A program made the position numbers and the translations under genes. Under the pieces are notes generated by a model. That model did no database searches and was not told the origin of the DNA. It worked only from the letters and a program-made list of their open reading frames with translations. From the NCBI GenBank assembly GCA_030044035.1, contig JASHWN010000522.1, positions 1 to 5,138 on the forward strand: a stretch of DNA of 5,138 nucleotides, written 5' to 3'. This document shows, in pieces, positions 1-5,138 of this stretch. The number at the start of each line of letters is the position of its first letter. Within the stretch, counting starts at the first letter, position 1. This DNA comes from Xanthobacteraceae bacterium (GTDB lineage: Bacteria > Pseudomonadota > Alphaproteobacteria > Rhizobiales > Xanthobacteraceae).

Positions 1-359
1 TCGGCCACGAAGTGCCGGTCTGGGATTGCCACGACAAATTCGGCGACACCACGCTGCTGGTCACCGACATGGCGATGGGCCGCGACCTGGCGCAGGCGCT
101 CGGCGATCGGCCGTCAACGCTGATGCGCGGTCACGGCGCCACCGTGGTCGGCCGCTCGGTGCGTCACGCGGTGTTCATCTCGGTCTATCTGGAAGTCGGC
201 GCCAAGCTGCAGATGCAGGCGATGGCGATGGGCGAGATCAAATTTCTCACCCCCGGCGAAGTCGACAAGATCCAGGCCCGCGTCTCCGACTACACGCTCA
301 ACCGCGCCTGGGAAAACTGGGCGCGCCGCGCCGGGCGGGAGATGCAGAAGACGGCGTAA
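1..359 (+). CDS. class II aldolase/adducin-family protein, C-terminal part (5' end outside window)
   Basis: The frame is open from the left edge (first full codon at 3) to TAA at 357-359, giving about 118 visible residues, roughly the C-terminal half of a usual 220-260 residue family member. The diagnostic stretch is LMRGHGATVVG, whose His codon is at 132-134. In the fuculose-phosphate aldolase/AraD family, a His-Gly at this place gives one of the zinc ligands. The segment before it (DKFGDTTLLVTDMAMGRDLA) and the C-terminal helix ending in an Arg-rich tail also fit the family. These metal-dependent cytoplasmic enzymes do aldol cleavage, epimerisation or decarboxylation of small sugar or hydroxy-acid substrates, and the substrate cannot be read from this fragment. 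A GTG at 12 is an internal Val, not a start. The gene converges on the PilZ gene, with a large inverted repeat between their ends. Family assignment is firm; specific function is open. Confidence 0.85.
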   Translation, partial: GHEVPVWDCHDKFGDTTLLVTDMAMGRDLAQALGDRPSTLMRGHGATVVGRSVRHAVFISVYLEVGAKLQMQAMAMGEIKFLTPGEVDKIQARVSDYTLNRAWENWARRAGREMQKTA

Positions 360-385
360 ACTGAGTAACTCGACGATCAGAGAAA

Positions 386-522
386 GCCGTCGATCGCAAC
401 GGCCAGCCTCTCTTCCGAACAAATCAGCGTGTCAAGGGTGAAACCGCTTCGCAGCGCGCCGAAGGCGCGCCCTTGACACGCTGATTTGTTCGGAAGCTTT
501 TGCAGCCGTTGCGATCGACGGC
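386..522. repeat. 137-bp long imperfect inverted repeat (cruciform-forming element) between convergent genes
   Basis: Two 53-nt arms, 386-438 and 470-522, are reverse complements apart from one internal block. The outer 18 bp (386-403 with 505-522) and the inner 27 bp (412-438 with 470-496) pair perfectly. In between is a symmetric 8x8 unpaired block (404-411 against 497-504). The 31-nt centre (439-469) contains its own small hairpin (455-460 with 464-469, loop GAA). The element lies 26 nt past the aldolase stop and 28 nt before the PilZ stop, so transcripts from either side would fold it. It may act as a bidirectional terminator or 3' RNA stabiliser, but neither arm is followed by a T-run. 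It could also be a dispersed palindromic repeat or a MITE-like element. I saw no target-site duplication at its ends. Confidence 0.9.
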
Positions 523-550
523 GCCCCACGACCGGAGGTGAGACGGTCGC

Positions 551-862
551 CTACGTATTCTGCGTCAGCGGGCTGATGAACTTGGCGCCGACCTCCTGGC
601 CCTGCCGCCACACCACCTTGTAGGTGCCGTCGCGCGCGGCGCCGCCGGCGCCGTGGAACAACAGCACGAACATGTCGATCAGGTCGATGCCGTTGAGCTG
701 CAGGCGGACGCCTTCCACCGAGGTGTTGGTGACCAGCACGAAGCGCGGCGGAATGCCGACGCCGAGCTTGATGGTGGCGATCCGGCCCAGCCGCTGCCGC
801 GGGCTGCGCCGCCGCTCTTGCTGTAAGGACGAAGATTCTTCCTTGAGGTCGGGCGAATCCAT
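551..862 (-). CDS. small PilZ-domain protein (putative c-di-GMP receptor)
   Basis: This 103-residue protein is essentially one PilZ domain. The two signature parts for cyclic-di-GMP binding are present: an RxxxR arginine cluster (R18-R22 within ERRRSPRQR, residues 16-24) and a [D/N]xSxxG motif (N46 to G51, NTSVEG). After these come beta-strand-like segments ending in the conserved-looking YKVVWRQGQEVGAKF (81-95). No signal peptide or membrane segment is seen, so it should be cytoplasmic. Stand-alone PilZ proteins usually pass c-di-GMP level to motility, polysaccharide or envelope functions through a partner, which cannot be named here. The ATG at 860-862 has a GGAG 9 nt upstream (872-875 on the minus strand), which supports this start. 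It follows pckA in the same direction after a 203-nt gap, so it probably has its own promoter. It ends with TAG and converges on the aldolase gene. Binding activity is inferred from the motifs. Confidence 0.85.
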   Translation of the reverse strand: MDSPDLKEESSSLQQERRRSPRQRLGRIATIKLGVGIPPRFVLVTNTSVEGVRLQLNGIDLIDMFVLLFHGAGGAARDGTYKVVWRQGQEVGAKFISPLTQNT

Positions 863-1018
863 GATGGTCGGCTCCGCTTGAGAGTGAAGGCGCTAGAGGG
901 CGCGACAATCCATTGCAACAACACCTAACCGGCGGCGATTGCGCCCCGGCTAATTCGGTGCGGCAAATTCGTCTCGGATTTTCTCAAAATGCTGCGGAGC
1001 CGGCGATCCAGGCGGCAA

Positions 1019-1037
1019 CGCCGGCGAAATGCCGGCG
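1019..1037 (-). terminator. GC hairpin downstream of pckA (possible terminator)
   Basis: A perfect 7-bp stem, CGCCGGC (1019-1025) with GCCGGCG (1031-1037), and a 5-nt loop begins 28 nt past the pckA stop in the direction of transcription. No T-run follows, so intrinsic termination is doubtful; it may simply protect the mRNA 3' end. The rest of the 863-1065 gap shows no convincing gene and no clear promoter for the PilZ gene. Confidence 0.35.
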
Positions 1038-1065
1038 GCCCCTTCCTTTGTTTGTTCCGTCCCCG

Positions 1066-2679
1066 CTACTCCGCGGCGAGGCGCACTTCCGGCGCGGCGG
1101 CGCGCACGTCGGGATCGACGTAGTCCTCGAACTGCACGAAGTTCTTCTGGAACATGCCGACCAGCTTGCGCGCGGTCTGGTCGAATTCGAGCTTGTTCTG
1201 CCAGGTCTTCTGCGGATAGAGCAGGTGCGGCTCGACGCCGGCGAGCTGGGTCGGCACCGCGAAGCCGAAATACGGATCGGTGCGGAATTTGGCATTCTTC
1301 AGCGAACCGTCGAGCGCCGCCGACAGCAAGGTCCGCGTCACCTTGATCGGCATGCGGCGGCCGACGCCGTAGATACCGCCGGTCCAGCCGGTATTGACCA
1401 GCCAGCAATCGACATCGTGGGCGCTGATCAGCTCGCGCAGGAGATTGCCGTAGACCGAGGGATGGCGCGGCAGGAATGGCGCGGCAAAACAGGTCGAGAA
1501 TTCCGGCTCGACGCCGACCAAGCCTTTCTCGGTGCCGGCGACCTTGGCGGTGTAGCCGGACAGGAAGTGATACATCGCCTGCGCCGATGTGAGCTTGGCG
1601 ATCGGCGGCATGACGCCGAAGGCGTCCGCCGTGAGCAGCACGATGTTTTTCGGCATGCCGGCGCGGCCGGTGCGCGAGGCGTTGGGAATGAAATCGAGCG
1701 GATAGGCGGCGCGGGTGTTCTCGGTCTTGCTCTCGTCGTCGAAATCGCAGACGCGCGTTTCCGGATCGAACACCACGTTTTCCAGCACCGTACCGAAGCG
1801 GTGCGTGGTGGCGTAAATTTCCGGCTCGGCCTCGGCCGAGAGCCTGATGCACTTGGCGTAGCAGCCGCCTTCGAAATTGAACACGCCCTGCGGACCCCAG
1901 CCGTGCTCATCGTCGCCGATCAGGGTGCGCTTGGGATCGGCCGACAGCGTGGTCTTGCCGGTGCCGGACAGGCCGAAGAACAGCGCCACGTCGCCGGCGG
2001 CCCCGACATTGGCCGAGCAGTGCATCGGCATCACGCTGTCGGACGGCAGGTAATAGTTGAGCACCGTGAACACCGACTTTTTCATCTCGCCGGCGTAGTA
2101 GCTGCCGCCGATCAGGATGATGCGCCGGGTGAAGTCGAGCGCCACCACGGTCTCGCTGCGCACGCCGTGGCGCTTCGGGTCGGCCTTGAACGACGGCAGC
2201 GCCAGGATGGTGAAATCGGGCACGTAGTGCGATAGCTCGCTGCGGTCCGGCCGGATCAGCAGCGCGCGGATGAACATCGAGTGCCAGGCAAGCTCGGTAT
2301 AGACGCGCGCCTTGATGCGGTATTTCGGATCGGCGCCACCGTAGAGGTCTTGGGCGTACAGCGTCTTGCCGCGGGCATGGGCGAGGAAGTCGTCGAGCAG
2401 CAATTGGAATTTTTCGTCGGAAAGCCGGCCGTTCTTCTGCCACCACACCGACTTTTCGGTCTGGCCGTCGACCACGACGAACTTGTCCTTGGGGCTGCGG
2501 CCGGTATGCACGCCGGTCTCGGCGCAAAACGCGCCGCCCTGGACCAGAAAACCTTCGCGGTTGGCGACGGCATGCTCGACCAGCGTGGCGTCGGGGAGGT
2601 TCCAGTGAATGGCCGCGAGGTCCTTGAAGCCGAATTTCTCGGCGCCGTGGGCGCGGTTCCTCAGACCCGTTTCCTGCAC
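1066..2679 (-). CDS. pckA: phosphoenolpyruvate carboxykinase (ATP)
   Basis: This 537-residue protein has the normal length for ATP-type PEPCK (EC 4.1.1.49). It converts oxaloacetate and ATP to PEP, CO2 and ADP, the entry step of gluconeogenesis from TCA-cycle acids, in the cytoplasm. Landmarks in order: TGRSPKDKF (59-67), with the substrate-binding Arg at 61; YYAGEMKKS (194-202), with the metal-site Lys; MHCSAN with His220; the kinase-1 P-loop [11 protein letters not shown] (236-246), with Lys242; the kinase-2 motif LIGDDEHGW (253-261), with the metal-binding Asp; [11 protein letters not shown] (267-277); and [10 protein letters not shown] (336-345). No key residue is missing and no frameshift is seen. 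The GTG start at 2677-2679 is chosen because GGAGG lies 6 nt before it and the N-terminus (MQETGLRN...KFGFKDL) matches alphaproteobacterial PckA. The stop is TAG. A good promoter with an overlapping palindrome lies upstream. In relatives pckA sits near chvI and responds to acid or ChvG-ChvI; that regulation is inferred here. Confidence 0.98.
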   Translation of the reverse strand: MQETGLRNRAHGAEKFGFKDLAAIHWNLPDATLVEHAVANREGFLVQGGAFCAETGVHTGRSPKDKFVVVDGQTEKSVWWQKNGRLSDEKFQLLLDDFLAHARGKTLYAQDLYGGADPKYRIKARVYTELAWHSMFIRALLIRPDRSELSHYVPDFTILALPSFKADPKRHGVRSETVVALDFTRRIILIGGSYYAGEMKKSVFTVLNYYLPSDSVMPMHCSANVGAAGDVALFFGLSGTGKTTLSADPKRTLIGDDEHGWGPQGVFNFEGGCYAKCIRLSAEAEPEIYATTHRFGTVLENVVFDPETRVCDFDDESKTENTRAAYPLDFIPNASRTGRAGMPKNIVLLTADAFGVMPPIAKLTSAQAMYHFLSGYTAKVAGTEKGLVGVEPEFSTCFAAPFLPRHPSVYGNLLRELISAHDVDCWLVNTGWTGGIYGVGRRMPIKVTRTLLSAALDGSLKNAKFRTDPYFGFAVPTQLAGVEPHLLYPQKTWQNKLEFDQTARKLVGMFQKNFVQFEDYVDPDVRAAAPEVRLAAE

Positions 2680-2685
2680 CTTAAG

Positions 2686-2690
2686 CCTCC
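2686..2690 (-). promoter_or_regulatory. Shine-Dalgarno for pckA (decides the GTG start)
   Basis: On the minus strand GGAGG is followed by 6 nt and then GTG (2679-2677). This strong site supports the unusual GTG start over any internal ATG. Confidence 0.85.
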
Positions 2691-2768
2691 ACTGACTGGC
2701 CCACTTGTCCTGCCGGGGCCTTGAAACGACCGCTGACGCGTCAATCGCAACCGCCGCCGATGGGGAAG

Positions 2769-2797
2769 CCTATATCGGGCATCCTGGCAGCTGCCAA
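2769..2797 (-). promoter_or_regulatory. candidate sigma-70 promoter of pckA with palindrome over the -35
   Basis: On the minus strand TTGGCA (2797-2792; 5 of 6 to TTGACA) is separated by exactly 17 nt from TATAGG (2774-2769; 4 of 6 to TATAAT). The implied start of transcription near 2762 gives a leader of about 80 nt before the pckA GTG. A perfect 12-bp palindrome, TGGCAGCTGCCA (2785-2796), overlaps the -35 hexamer, the place for a repressor operator. The binding protein is not recognised. A second, 10-bp palindrome TGACGCGTCA lies in the predicted leader at 2734-2743. Confidence 0.55.
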
Positions 2798-2832
2798 GAC
2801 CGGTTCCCATCGCAAAGCTAACCGGGATGGTT

Positions 2833-2864
2833 CCGCAGCCGTTCCGCCGGCGCGTTTGCTGCGG
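2833..2864 (-). terminator. hairpin downstream of the HugZ-like gene (possible terminator)
   Basis: CCGCAGC (2833-2839) pairs with GCTGCGG (2858-2864) in a perfect 7-bp stem around an 18-nt loop that itself contains the self-complementary GC run CGCCGGCG. It starts 19 nt after the gene's stop codon and precedes the pckA promoter. No T-run follows, so it is at best a weak or Rho-assisted terminator. Confidence 0.3.
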
Positions 2865-2883
2865 CGCAATGGCCGCTCAGCCA

Positions 2884-3699
2884 CTACTGCGCGCGCGCCT
2901 TTGCGGCCAAGTCCACCACCACCTTGCGCAGCCGCTGCGCGGTGGTGACGCGCTCCGCGAACGGCAGGCGCAATGTCGCATCGCCAAGCGCGAGATCGAG
3001 CCCGTCCGGATCGAGCCCGGTGAGCCGCCATTTGCCGTCCTCGGCACCGAGCAATTTGGTCGCATAAAGCCGCACCGCGTCGGCGTGGTCGTCGTTCATG
3101 TGGGCGACGGCGCCGGCCTCGGCTTCGAGCAGCTCTTCGGCACCGGAGATAACAGTCATCACATCAGCGGCCTTCAAATCGGCGGCGCGGGCGAAGCCGC
3201 CGTTGAGGTGCGCGGACACGACGTCGAGCCGCCAGAACGAAAAATCGGCGAAGCCGGCGTAAAGCTGCGACTTCGGATGGCGGGCGAGAAAGCGCCGGCG
3301 CACGCGCGGCTCGTCCGTATCCTCGCGGGCGATCGGCCGGAAGGCGCCGAGCAGCGTTAGCCGCGGATGGGCGAGCGGATCGCCTTTGCCGGTCGCGGCG
3401 AGCAGGACCGAGGCGCGGCCGTCCTGTTCCAGGTTCGCCGTATGGGTCGATAGCCGCGAGGTCAGGATGAGCGGCGCGCCGTCCACGTCGGTCGCGAGGT
3501 TGACCAGCGAGGCGAACGGGTGGCCGGTATTGCGGTCGATGGTCGCAAGGGCGCCGGCCCGCGTTGCGCGCAACAGGCCTTTCGCCAAGGCTTTTGGGTC
3601 GAAATCCGGAGCCGGCGCAGTCTCCGGCAGCCGGTCGGGCATGGCCCCCGGCAGGGCCTTTGCGGCGGCGGCCGGCGCGGTCTTTTCGGCTTCGGCCAT
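2884..3699 (-). CDS. HugZ-like flavin-reductase/PNPOx-fold protein with C-terminal DUF2470 domain
   Basis: The protein has 271 residues. Residues 1-33 are Ala/Pro-rich and probably disordered. Residues about 37-170 form a pyridoxamine-5'-phosphate-oxidase-like split barrel (GALATIDRNTGHPFASLVNLATDVDGAPLILTS and LYAGFADFSFWRLDV read like this family). Residues about 190-265 are a DUF2470 domain, with its hallmark HMNDDH at 200-205 and LTGLDPDGLDL after it. This architecture is that of HugZ/HutZ-type heme-utilisation proteins, which bind or degrade heme in the cytoplasm. Many relatives in alphaproteobacteria are uncharacterised, so heme activity is inference. ATG at 3697-3699 is preferred, with AGGA 8 nt upstream. 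A TTG two codons earlier would leave only about 2 nt between the ribosome site and the start. It is divergent from chvI across a 169-nt region and upstream of pckA on the same strand, but pckA has its own promoter. No heme-uptake genes are in view. Confidence 0.85.
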   Translation of the reverse strand: MAEAEKTAPAAAAKALPGAMPDRLPETAPAPDFDPKALAKGLLRATRAGALATIDRNTGHPFASLVNLATDVDGAPLILTSRLSTHTANLEQDGRASVLLAATGKGDPLAHPRLTLLGAFRPIAREDTDEPRVRRRFLARHPKSQLYAGFADFSFWRLDVVSAHLNGGFARAADLKAADVMTVISGAEELLEAEAGAVAHMNDDHADAVRLYATKLLGAEDGKWRLTGLDPDGLDLALGDATLRLPFAERVTTAQRLRKVVVDLAAKARAQ

Positions 3700-3725
3700 A
3701 ACCAAATTCCTTTCCGGTTCCTTAC

Positions 3726-3753
3726 CTATGTCTTGCTAAAGTCGTTCTAAGTC
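3726..3753. promoter_or_regulatory. three direct repeats CTA..GTC at 10-11 bp period: candidate OmpR-family (ChvI?) binding site
   Basis: CTATGTC (3726-3732), CTAAAGTC (3736-3743) and CTAAGTC (3747-3753) stand in tandem, with CTA starts 10 and 11 bp apart and GTC starts 11 and 10 bp apart. Tandem half-sites spaced one helical turn apart are how OmpR/PhoB-family regulators bind. The site lies between the divergent HugZ-like gene and chvI. Autoregulation by ChvI is an inference from geometry and position. Confidence 0.4.
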
Positions 3754-3760
3754 ATAGCAA
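3733..3760. promoter_or_regulatory. symmetric TTGCTA-N16-TAGCAA element, possible weak bidirectional promoter
   Basis: TTGCTA (3733-3738) and TAGCAA (3755-3760) are exact reverse complements, so both strands read a -35-like TTGCTA and a poor -10-like TAGCAA with a 16-nt spacer. On the minus strand this would place a start about 27 nt before the HugZ-like ATG. On the plus strand it would give chvI a leader of about 100 nt. The -10 match is only 3 of 6, so this is tentative; the element overlaps the direct repeats at 3726-3753. Confidence 0.25.
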
Positions 3761-3780
3761 TTGCCCCGATTTTGCCTTGT

Positions 3781-3829
3781 CCGGCCACACTTCCGCCCCC
3801 ACATGGGGATTTACGGAAGGTGGGGCCGG
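3781..3829 (+). promoter_or_regulatory. nested hairpin upstream of chvI with an alternative fold
   Basis: CCGGCC (3781-3786) pairs with GGCCGG (3824-3829), and inside it CTTCCG (3790-3795) pairs with CGGAAG (3814-3819). A small CCCC/GGGG pairing (3797-3800 with 3805-3808) sits in the loop. CCCCAC (3797-3802) could instead pair with GTGGGG (3820-3825), which would compete with the outer and loop pairings. The element ends 39 nt before the chvI ATG, so it may be a leader structure or a DNA operator. Confidence 0.5.
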
Positions 3830-3868
3830 GCTAGTGAAGCTGCGGCCGACTCATGTTAGAAGGCCGCC

Positions 3869-4564
3869 ATGCCGACAATCGCTCTCGTCGACGACGACCG
3901 CAACATCCTCACCTCGGTGTCCATCGCACTCGAGGCCGAAGGATATCGCATCAACACCTACACCGACGGCGCTTCGGCGCTCGACGGATTCAAGACCGCG
4001 CCGCCCGACCTTGCCATCCTCGACATCAAGATGCCGCGCATGGACGGCATGGAGACGCTGCGCCGGCTGCGGCAGAAATCCGATCTGCCGGTGATTTTCC
4101 TCACCTCGAAGGACGAGGAGATCGACGAGCTGTTCGGCCTGAAGATGGGCGCCGACGACTTCATCCGGAAGCCGTTCTCGCAACGCCTGTTGGTCGAGCG
4201 CGTGAAGGCGGTGCTGCGCCGCGCCTCGCCGAAGGACGGCGTCGCGCCGAAGGAAGCCGACAGCAAGGTTTTGGAGCGCGGCCAGCTGCGCATGGATCCG
4301 GAGCGCCACACCTGCACCTGGAAGAATGAGGCGGTGACGCTCACGGTCACCGAATTCCTCATCCTGCAGGCGCTCGCCGGCCGGCCGGGCGTGGTGAAAA
4401 GCCGCAACGCGCTGATGGATGCGGCCTACGACGATCAGGTCTACGTAGACGACCGCACCATCGACAGCCACATCAAACGGCTGCGCAAGAAATTCAAGGC
4501 GAGCGATCAGGAATTCGATATGATCGAGACGCTGTACGGCGTCGGCTATCGTTTCAAAGAGTAG
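3869..4564 (+). CDS. chvI: response regulator ChvI (OmpR/PhoB family)
   Basis: This 231-residue protein is a full-length two-domain response regulator. The receiver domain (about 3-118) has the acidic pocket D8-D10, the phospho-acceptor D52 in [14 protein letters not shown]79 in FLTS and K101 in the KPF motif. The DNA-binding winged helix-turn-helix (about 130-229) includes [17 protein letters not shown], the recognition-helix region [16 protein letters not shown] and the final YGVGYRF wing. The sequence is typical of ChvI, the partner of the sensor ChvG, which controls acid, envelope, exopolysaccharide and symbiosis or virulence genes in alphaproteobacteria. AGAAGG (3858-3863) stands 5 nt before the ATG. 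The stop is TAG at 4562-4564. The chvG start follows after 257 nt. It is divergent from the HugZ-like gene, and the shared upstream region carries direct repeats that may be its own binding site. Confidence 0.96.
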   Translation: MPTIALVDDDRNILTSVSIALEAEGYRINTYTDGASALDGFKTAPPDLAILDIKMPRMDGMETLRRLRQKSDLPVIFLTSKDEEIDELFGLKMGADDFIRKPFSQRLLVERVKAVLRRASPKDGVAPKEADSKVLERGQLRMDPERHTCTWKNEAVTLTVTEFLILQALAGRPGVVKSRNALMDAAYDDQVYVDDRTIDSHIKRLRKKFKASDQEFDMIETLYGVGYRFKE

Positions 4565-4681
4565 TGTAACGCGCCGCGGCGCAGCCGTTCGGCTTTAAGA
4601 CCGTCGCGGCACGAGCGAGGCCGGCAGACCTCGGGGCTTTGACTTTGACCATTTGCCGTGCGTAGCGTGGACGACGGGCAG

Positions 4682-4701
4682 GCCAGGGCCGCCGCCCTGG
4701 C
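4682..4701 (+). terminator. strong GC hairpin between chvI and chvG (possible attenuator or partial terminator)
   Basis: GCCAGGGC (4682-4689) and GCCCTGGC (4694-4701) make a perfect 8-bp stem with a CGCC loop. It lies 117 nt after the chvI stop and 120 nt before the chvG start. The following bases (GAAGATTGTGATTG) are not a T-run, so it may pause transcription or mark an RNA processing point and not end it. Weaker structures closer to chvI are AGCC-GTTC-GGCT followed by TTT (4583-4596) and CGAGG/CCTCG (4616-4633). TTGACT at 4639-4644 with TAGCGT 18 nt later is only a poor promoter match. Confidence 0.4.
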
Positions 4702-4783
4702 GAAGATTGTGATTGCCAACCATAATGGCCCGCTGACTGGGACGGCTGACGTGCGGTATTAATGGCGTCTGGTTCCGCTCCCG

Positions 4784-4807
4784 GCTCGCCGCGCTCGCGC
4801 GGCGGGC
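4784..4807 (+). promoter_or_regulatory. hairpin immediately upstream of the chvG ribosome-binding site
   Basis: GCTCGCCGCG (4784-4793) pairs with CGCGGCGGGC (4798-4807) as a 10-bp stem containing one G-U pair, with a CTCG tetraloop. It ends 3 nt before the purine run GAGAGGGG (4811-4818) that serves the chvG ATG at 4822. The position suggests an effect on chvG translation, such as keeping the site open or limiting ribosome access; this is inference. Confidence 0.45.
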
Positions 4808-4821
4808 AGCGAGAGGGGCCG

Positions 4822-5138
4822 ATGCGAACCCCGGCAGACCACGTGCTCGATCGACCCACAAATATCGACCACAACAAAGCGCCGCCGCTTGCGCCCGCGG
4901 AATCGCAGGTCGAGGCCGATCCCGTCGCCGCGGCGCCGGCGCGCGACGACCGTCCAGCGCGCCGTTTCCCGCGAAGCGCGCTCGACTGGCTGCGCCGCGG
5001 CTGGCACTTCTTCGTCAATCAGAGCTCGTCGAGCCTGACGCGCCGCATCGTCGTGCTCAATGTCGCCGGCCTGCTCGCGCTCTCGATCGGCATCAATTAT
5101 CTGTCGCCGTTCCGCGCCCGCCTGATCGATGCGCGCGT
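4822..5138 (+). CDS. chvG: sensor histidine kinase ChvG, N-terminal part (3' end outside window)
   Basis: The frame is open from ATG 4822 to the right edge and encodes 105 full residues. Residues 1-70 are a polar, Pro/Ala/Arg-rich cytoplasmic N-terminus. SSSLTRRI (69-76) is followed by a hydrophobic membrane segment, about 76-94 (IVVLNVAGLLALSIGINYL), and then SPFRARLIDAR (95-105), where the periplasmic sensor domain begins. The block LTRRIVVLN...FRA.LIDAR is characteristic of ChvG/ExoS sensor kinases. The kinase core lies beyond the window. The ATG is supported by GAGAGGGG at 4811-4818. An in-frame ATG at 4762 lacks a ribosome site, and a stop lies in frame at 4747-4749, so the start cannot be earlier than that. 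In the cell it would be an inner-membrane kinase that phosphorylates D52 of ChvI. The assignment rests on the membrane-segment motif plus the position after chvI. Confidence 0.92.
   Translation, partial: MRTPADHVLDRPTNIDHNKAPPLAPAESQVEADPVAAAPARDDRPARRFPRSALDWLRRGWHFFVNQSSSSLTRRIVVLNVAGLLALSIGINYLSPFRARLIDAR

Noticed and set aside
430..478. TTGACA hexamers in both arms of the large inverted repeat (430-435 minus, 473-478 plus), like outward promoters
   Set aside because: No -10-like sequence occurs at 16-18 nt on either side (GAGAGG and GCTTTT), and both would fire towards the 3' ends of the neighbouring genes.
913..2235. Plus-strand open frame of 440 codons opposite pckA
   Set aside because: It lies entirely antisense to the clear pckA gene and its 3' flank. 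Its composition (His/Arg/Glu/Ala-rich without family motifs) is the usual shadow of a GC-rich gene in the complementary frame.
3703..3705. TTG codon as the start of the HugZ-like protein
   Set aside because: The ATG two codons later has a suitable AGGA spacing of 8 nt, while the TTG would be only about 2 nt from that site.
4762..4764. Upstream in-frame ATG as the start of chvG
   Set aside because: No purine-rich ribosome site precedes it, while ATG 4822 has GAGAGGGG just upstream. The intervening sequence also forms a strong hairpin.
4554..5018. Minus-strand open frames across the chvI-chvG gap and the chvG start
   Set aside because: They overlap the recognisable ChvG reading frame, show no known motif and are Arg/Ser/Pro-rich, as expected for GC-rich antisense shadows.
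1..5138. CRISPR array, tRNA, rRNA, insertion sequence or prophage genes
   Set aside because: I saw no regularly spaced repeats, no tRNA-like cloverleaf, no transposase or integrase motif and no abrupt composition change anywhere in the window.

Overview
The window looks like chromosomal DNA from a GC-rich alphaproteobacterium of the order Hyphomicrobiales (Rhizobiales), most likely from the Bradyrhizobium/Rhodopseudomonas side. The grounds are the codon use, the close match of the proteins to that group, and the neighbourhood of pckA beside the chvI-chvG two-component system. The species call is inference from sequence feel, not from a search.

Layout from left to right. (a) The 3' end of a plus-strand class II aldolase/adducin-family gene, ending at 359. 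(b) A convergent intergenic region holding a very long inverted repeat (386-522). (c) A small minus-strand PilZ-domain protein (551-862). (d) Minus-strand pckA, ATP-type phosphoenolpyruvate carboxykinase (1066-2679), with a readable promoter and an operator-like palindrome upstream. (e) A minus-strand HugZ-like, pyridoxamine-phosphate-oxidase-fold protein with a C-terminal DUF2470 domain (2884-3699). (f) A 169-nt divergent control region (3700-3868) rich in repeats. (g) Plus-strand chvI, an OmpR-family response regulator (3869-4564). (h) A 257-nt gap with two strong hairpins. (i) The 5' end of chvG, the partner membrane sensor histidine kinase, running off the right edge (4822-5138).

How the parts fit. 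ChvG-ChvI is an envelope/acid-sensing two-component system of alphaproteobacteria, essential or nearly so in several of them. PckA makes PEP from oxaloacetate for gluconeogenesis. In Agrobacterium, pckA lies near chvI and is known as an acid-induced, ChvG/ChvI-linked gene, so the proximity here probably reflects shared control. The region between the HugZ-like gene and chvI carries three CTA..GTC direct repeats at 10-11 bp spacing, the geometry expected for an OmpR/PhoB-type regulator such as ChvI itself.

This is mostly an ordinary core-genome region. I see no CRISPR array, insertion sequence, phage gene, tRNA, rRNA or novel multi-gene system. The unexplained material is all non-coding: the 137-bp inverted repeat, the direct repeats before chvI, the nested hairpins in the chvI leader, the palindrome on the pckA -35, and the hairpins before chvG.
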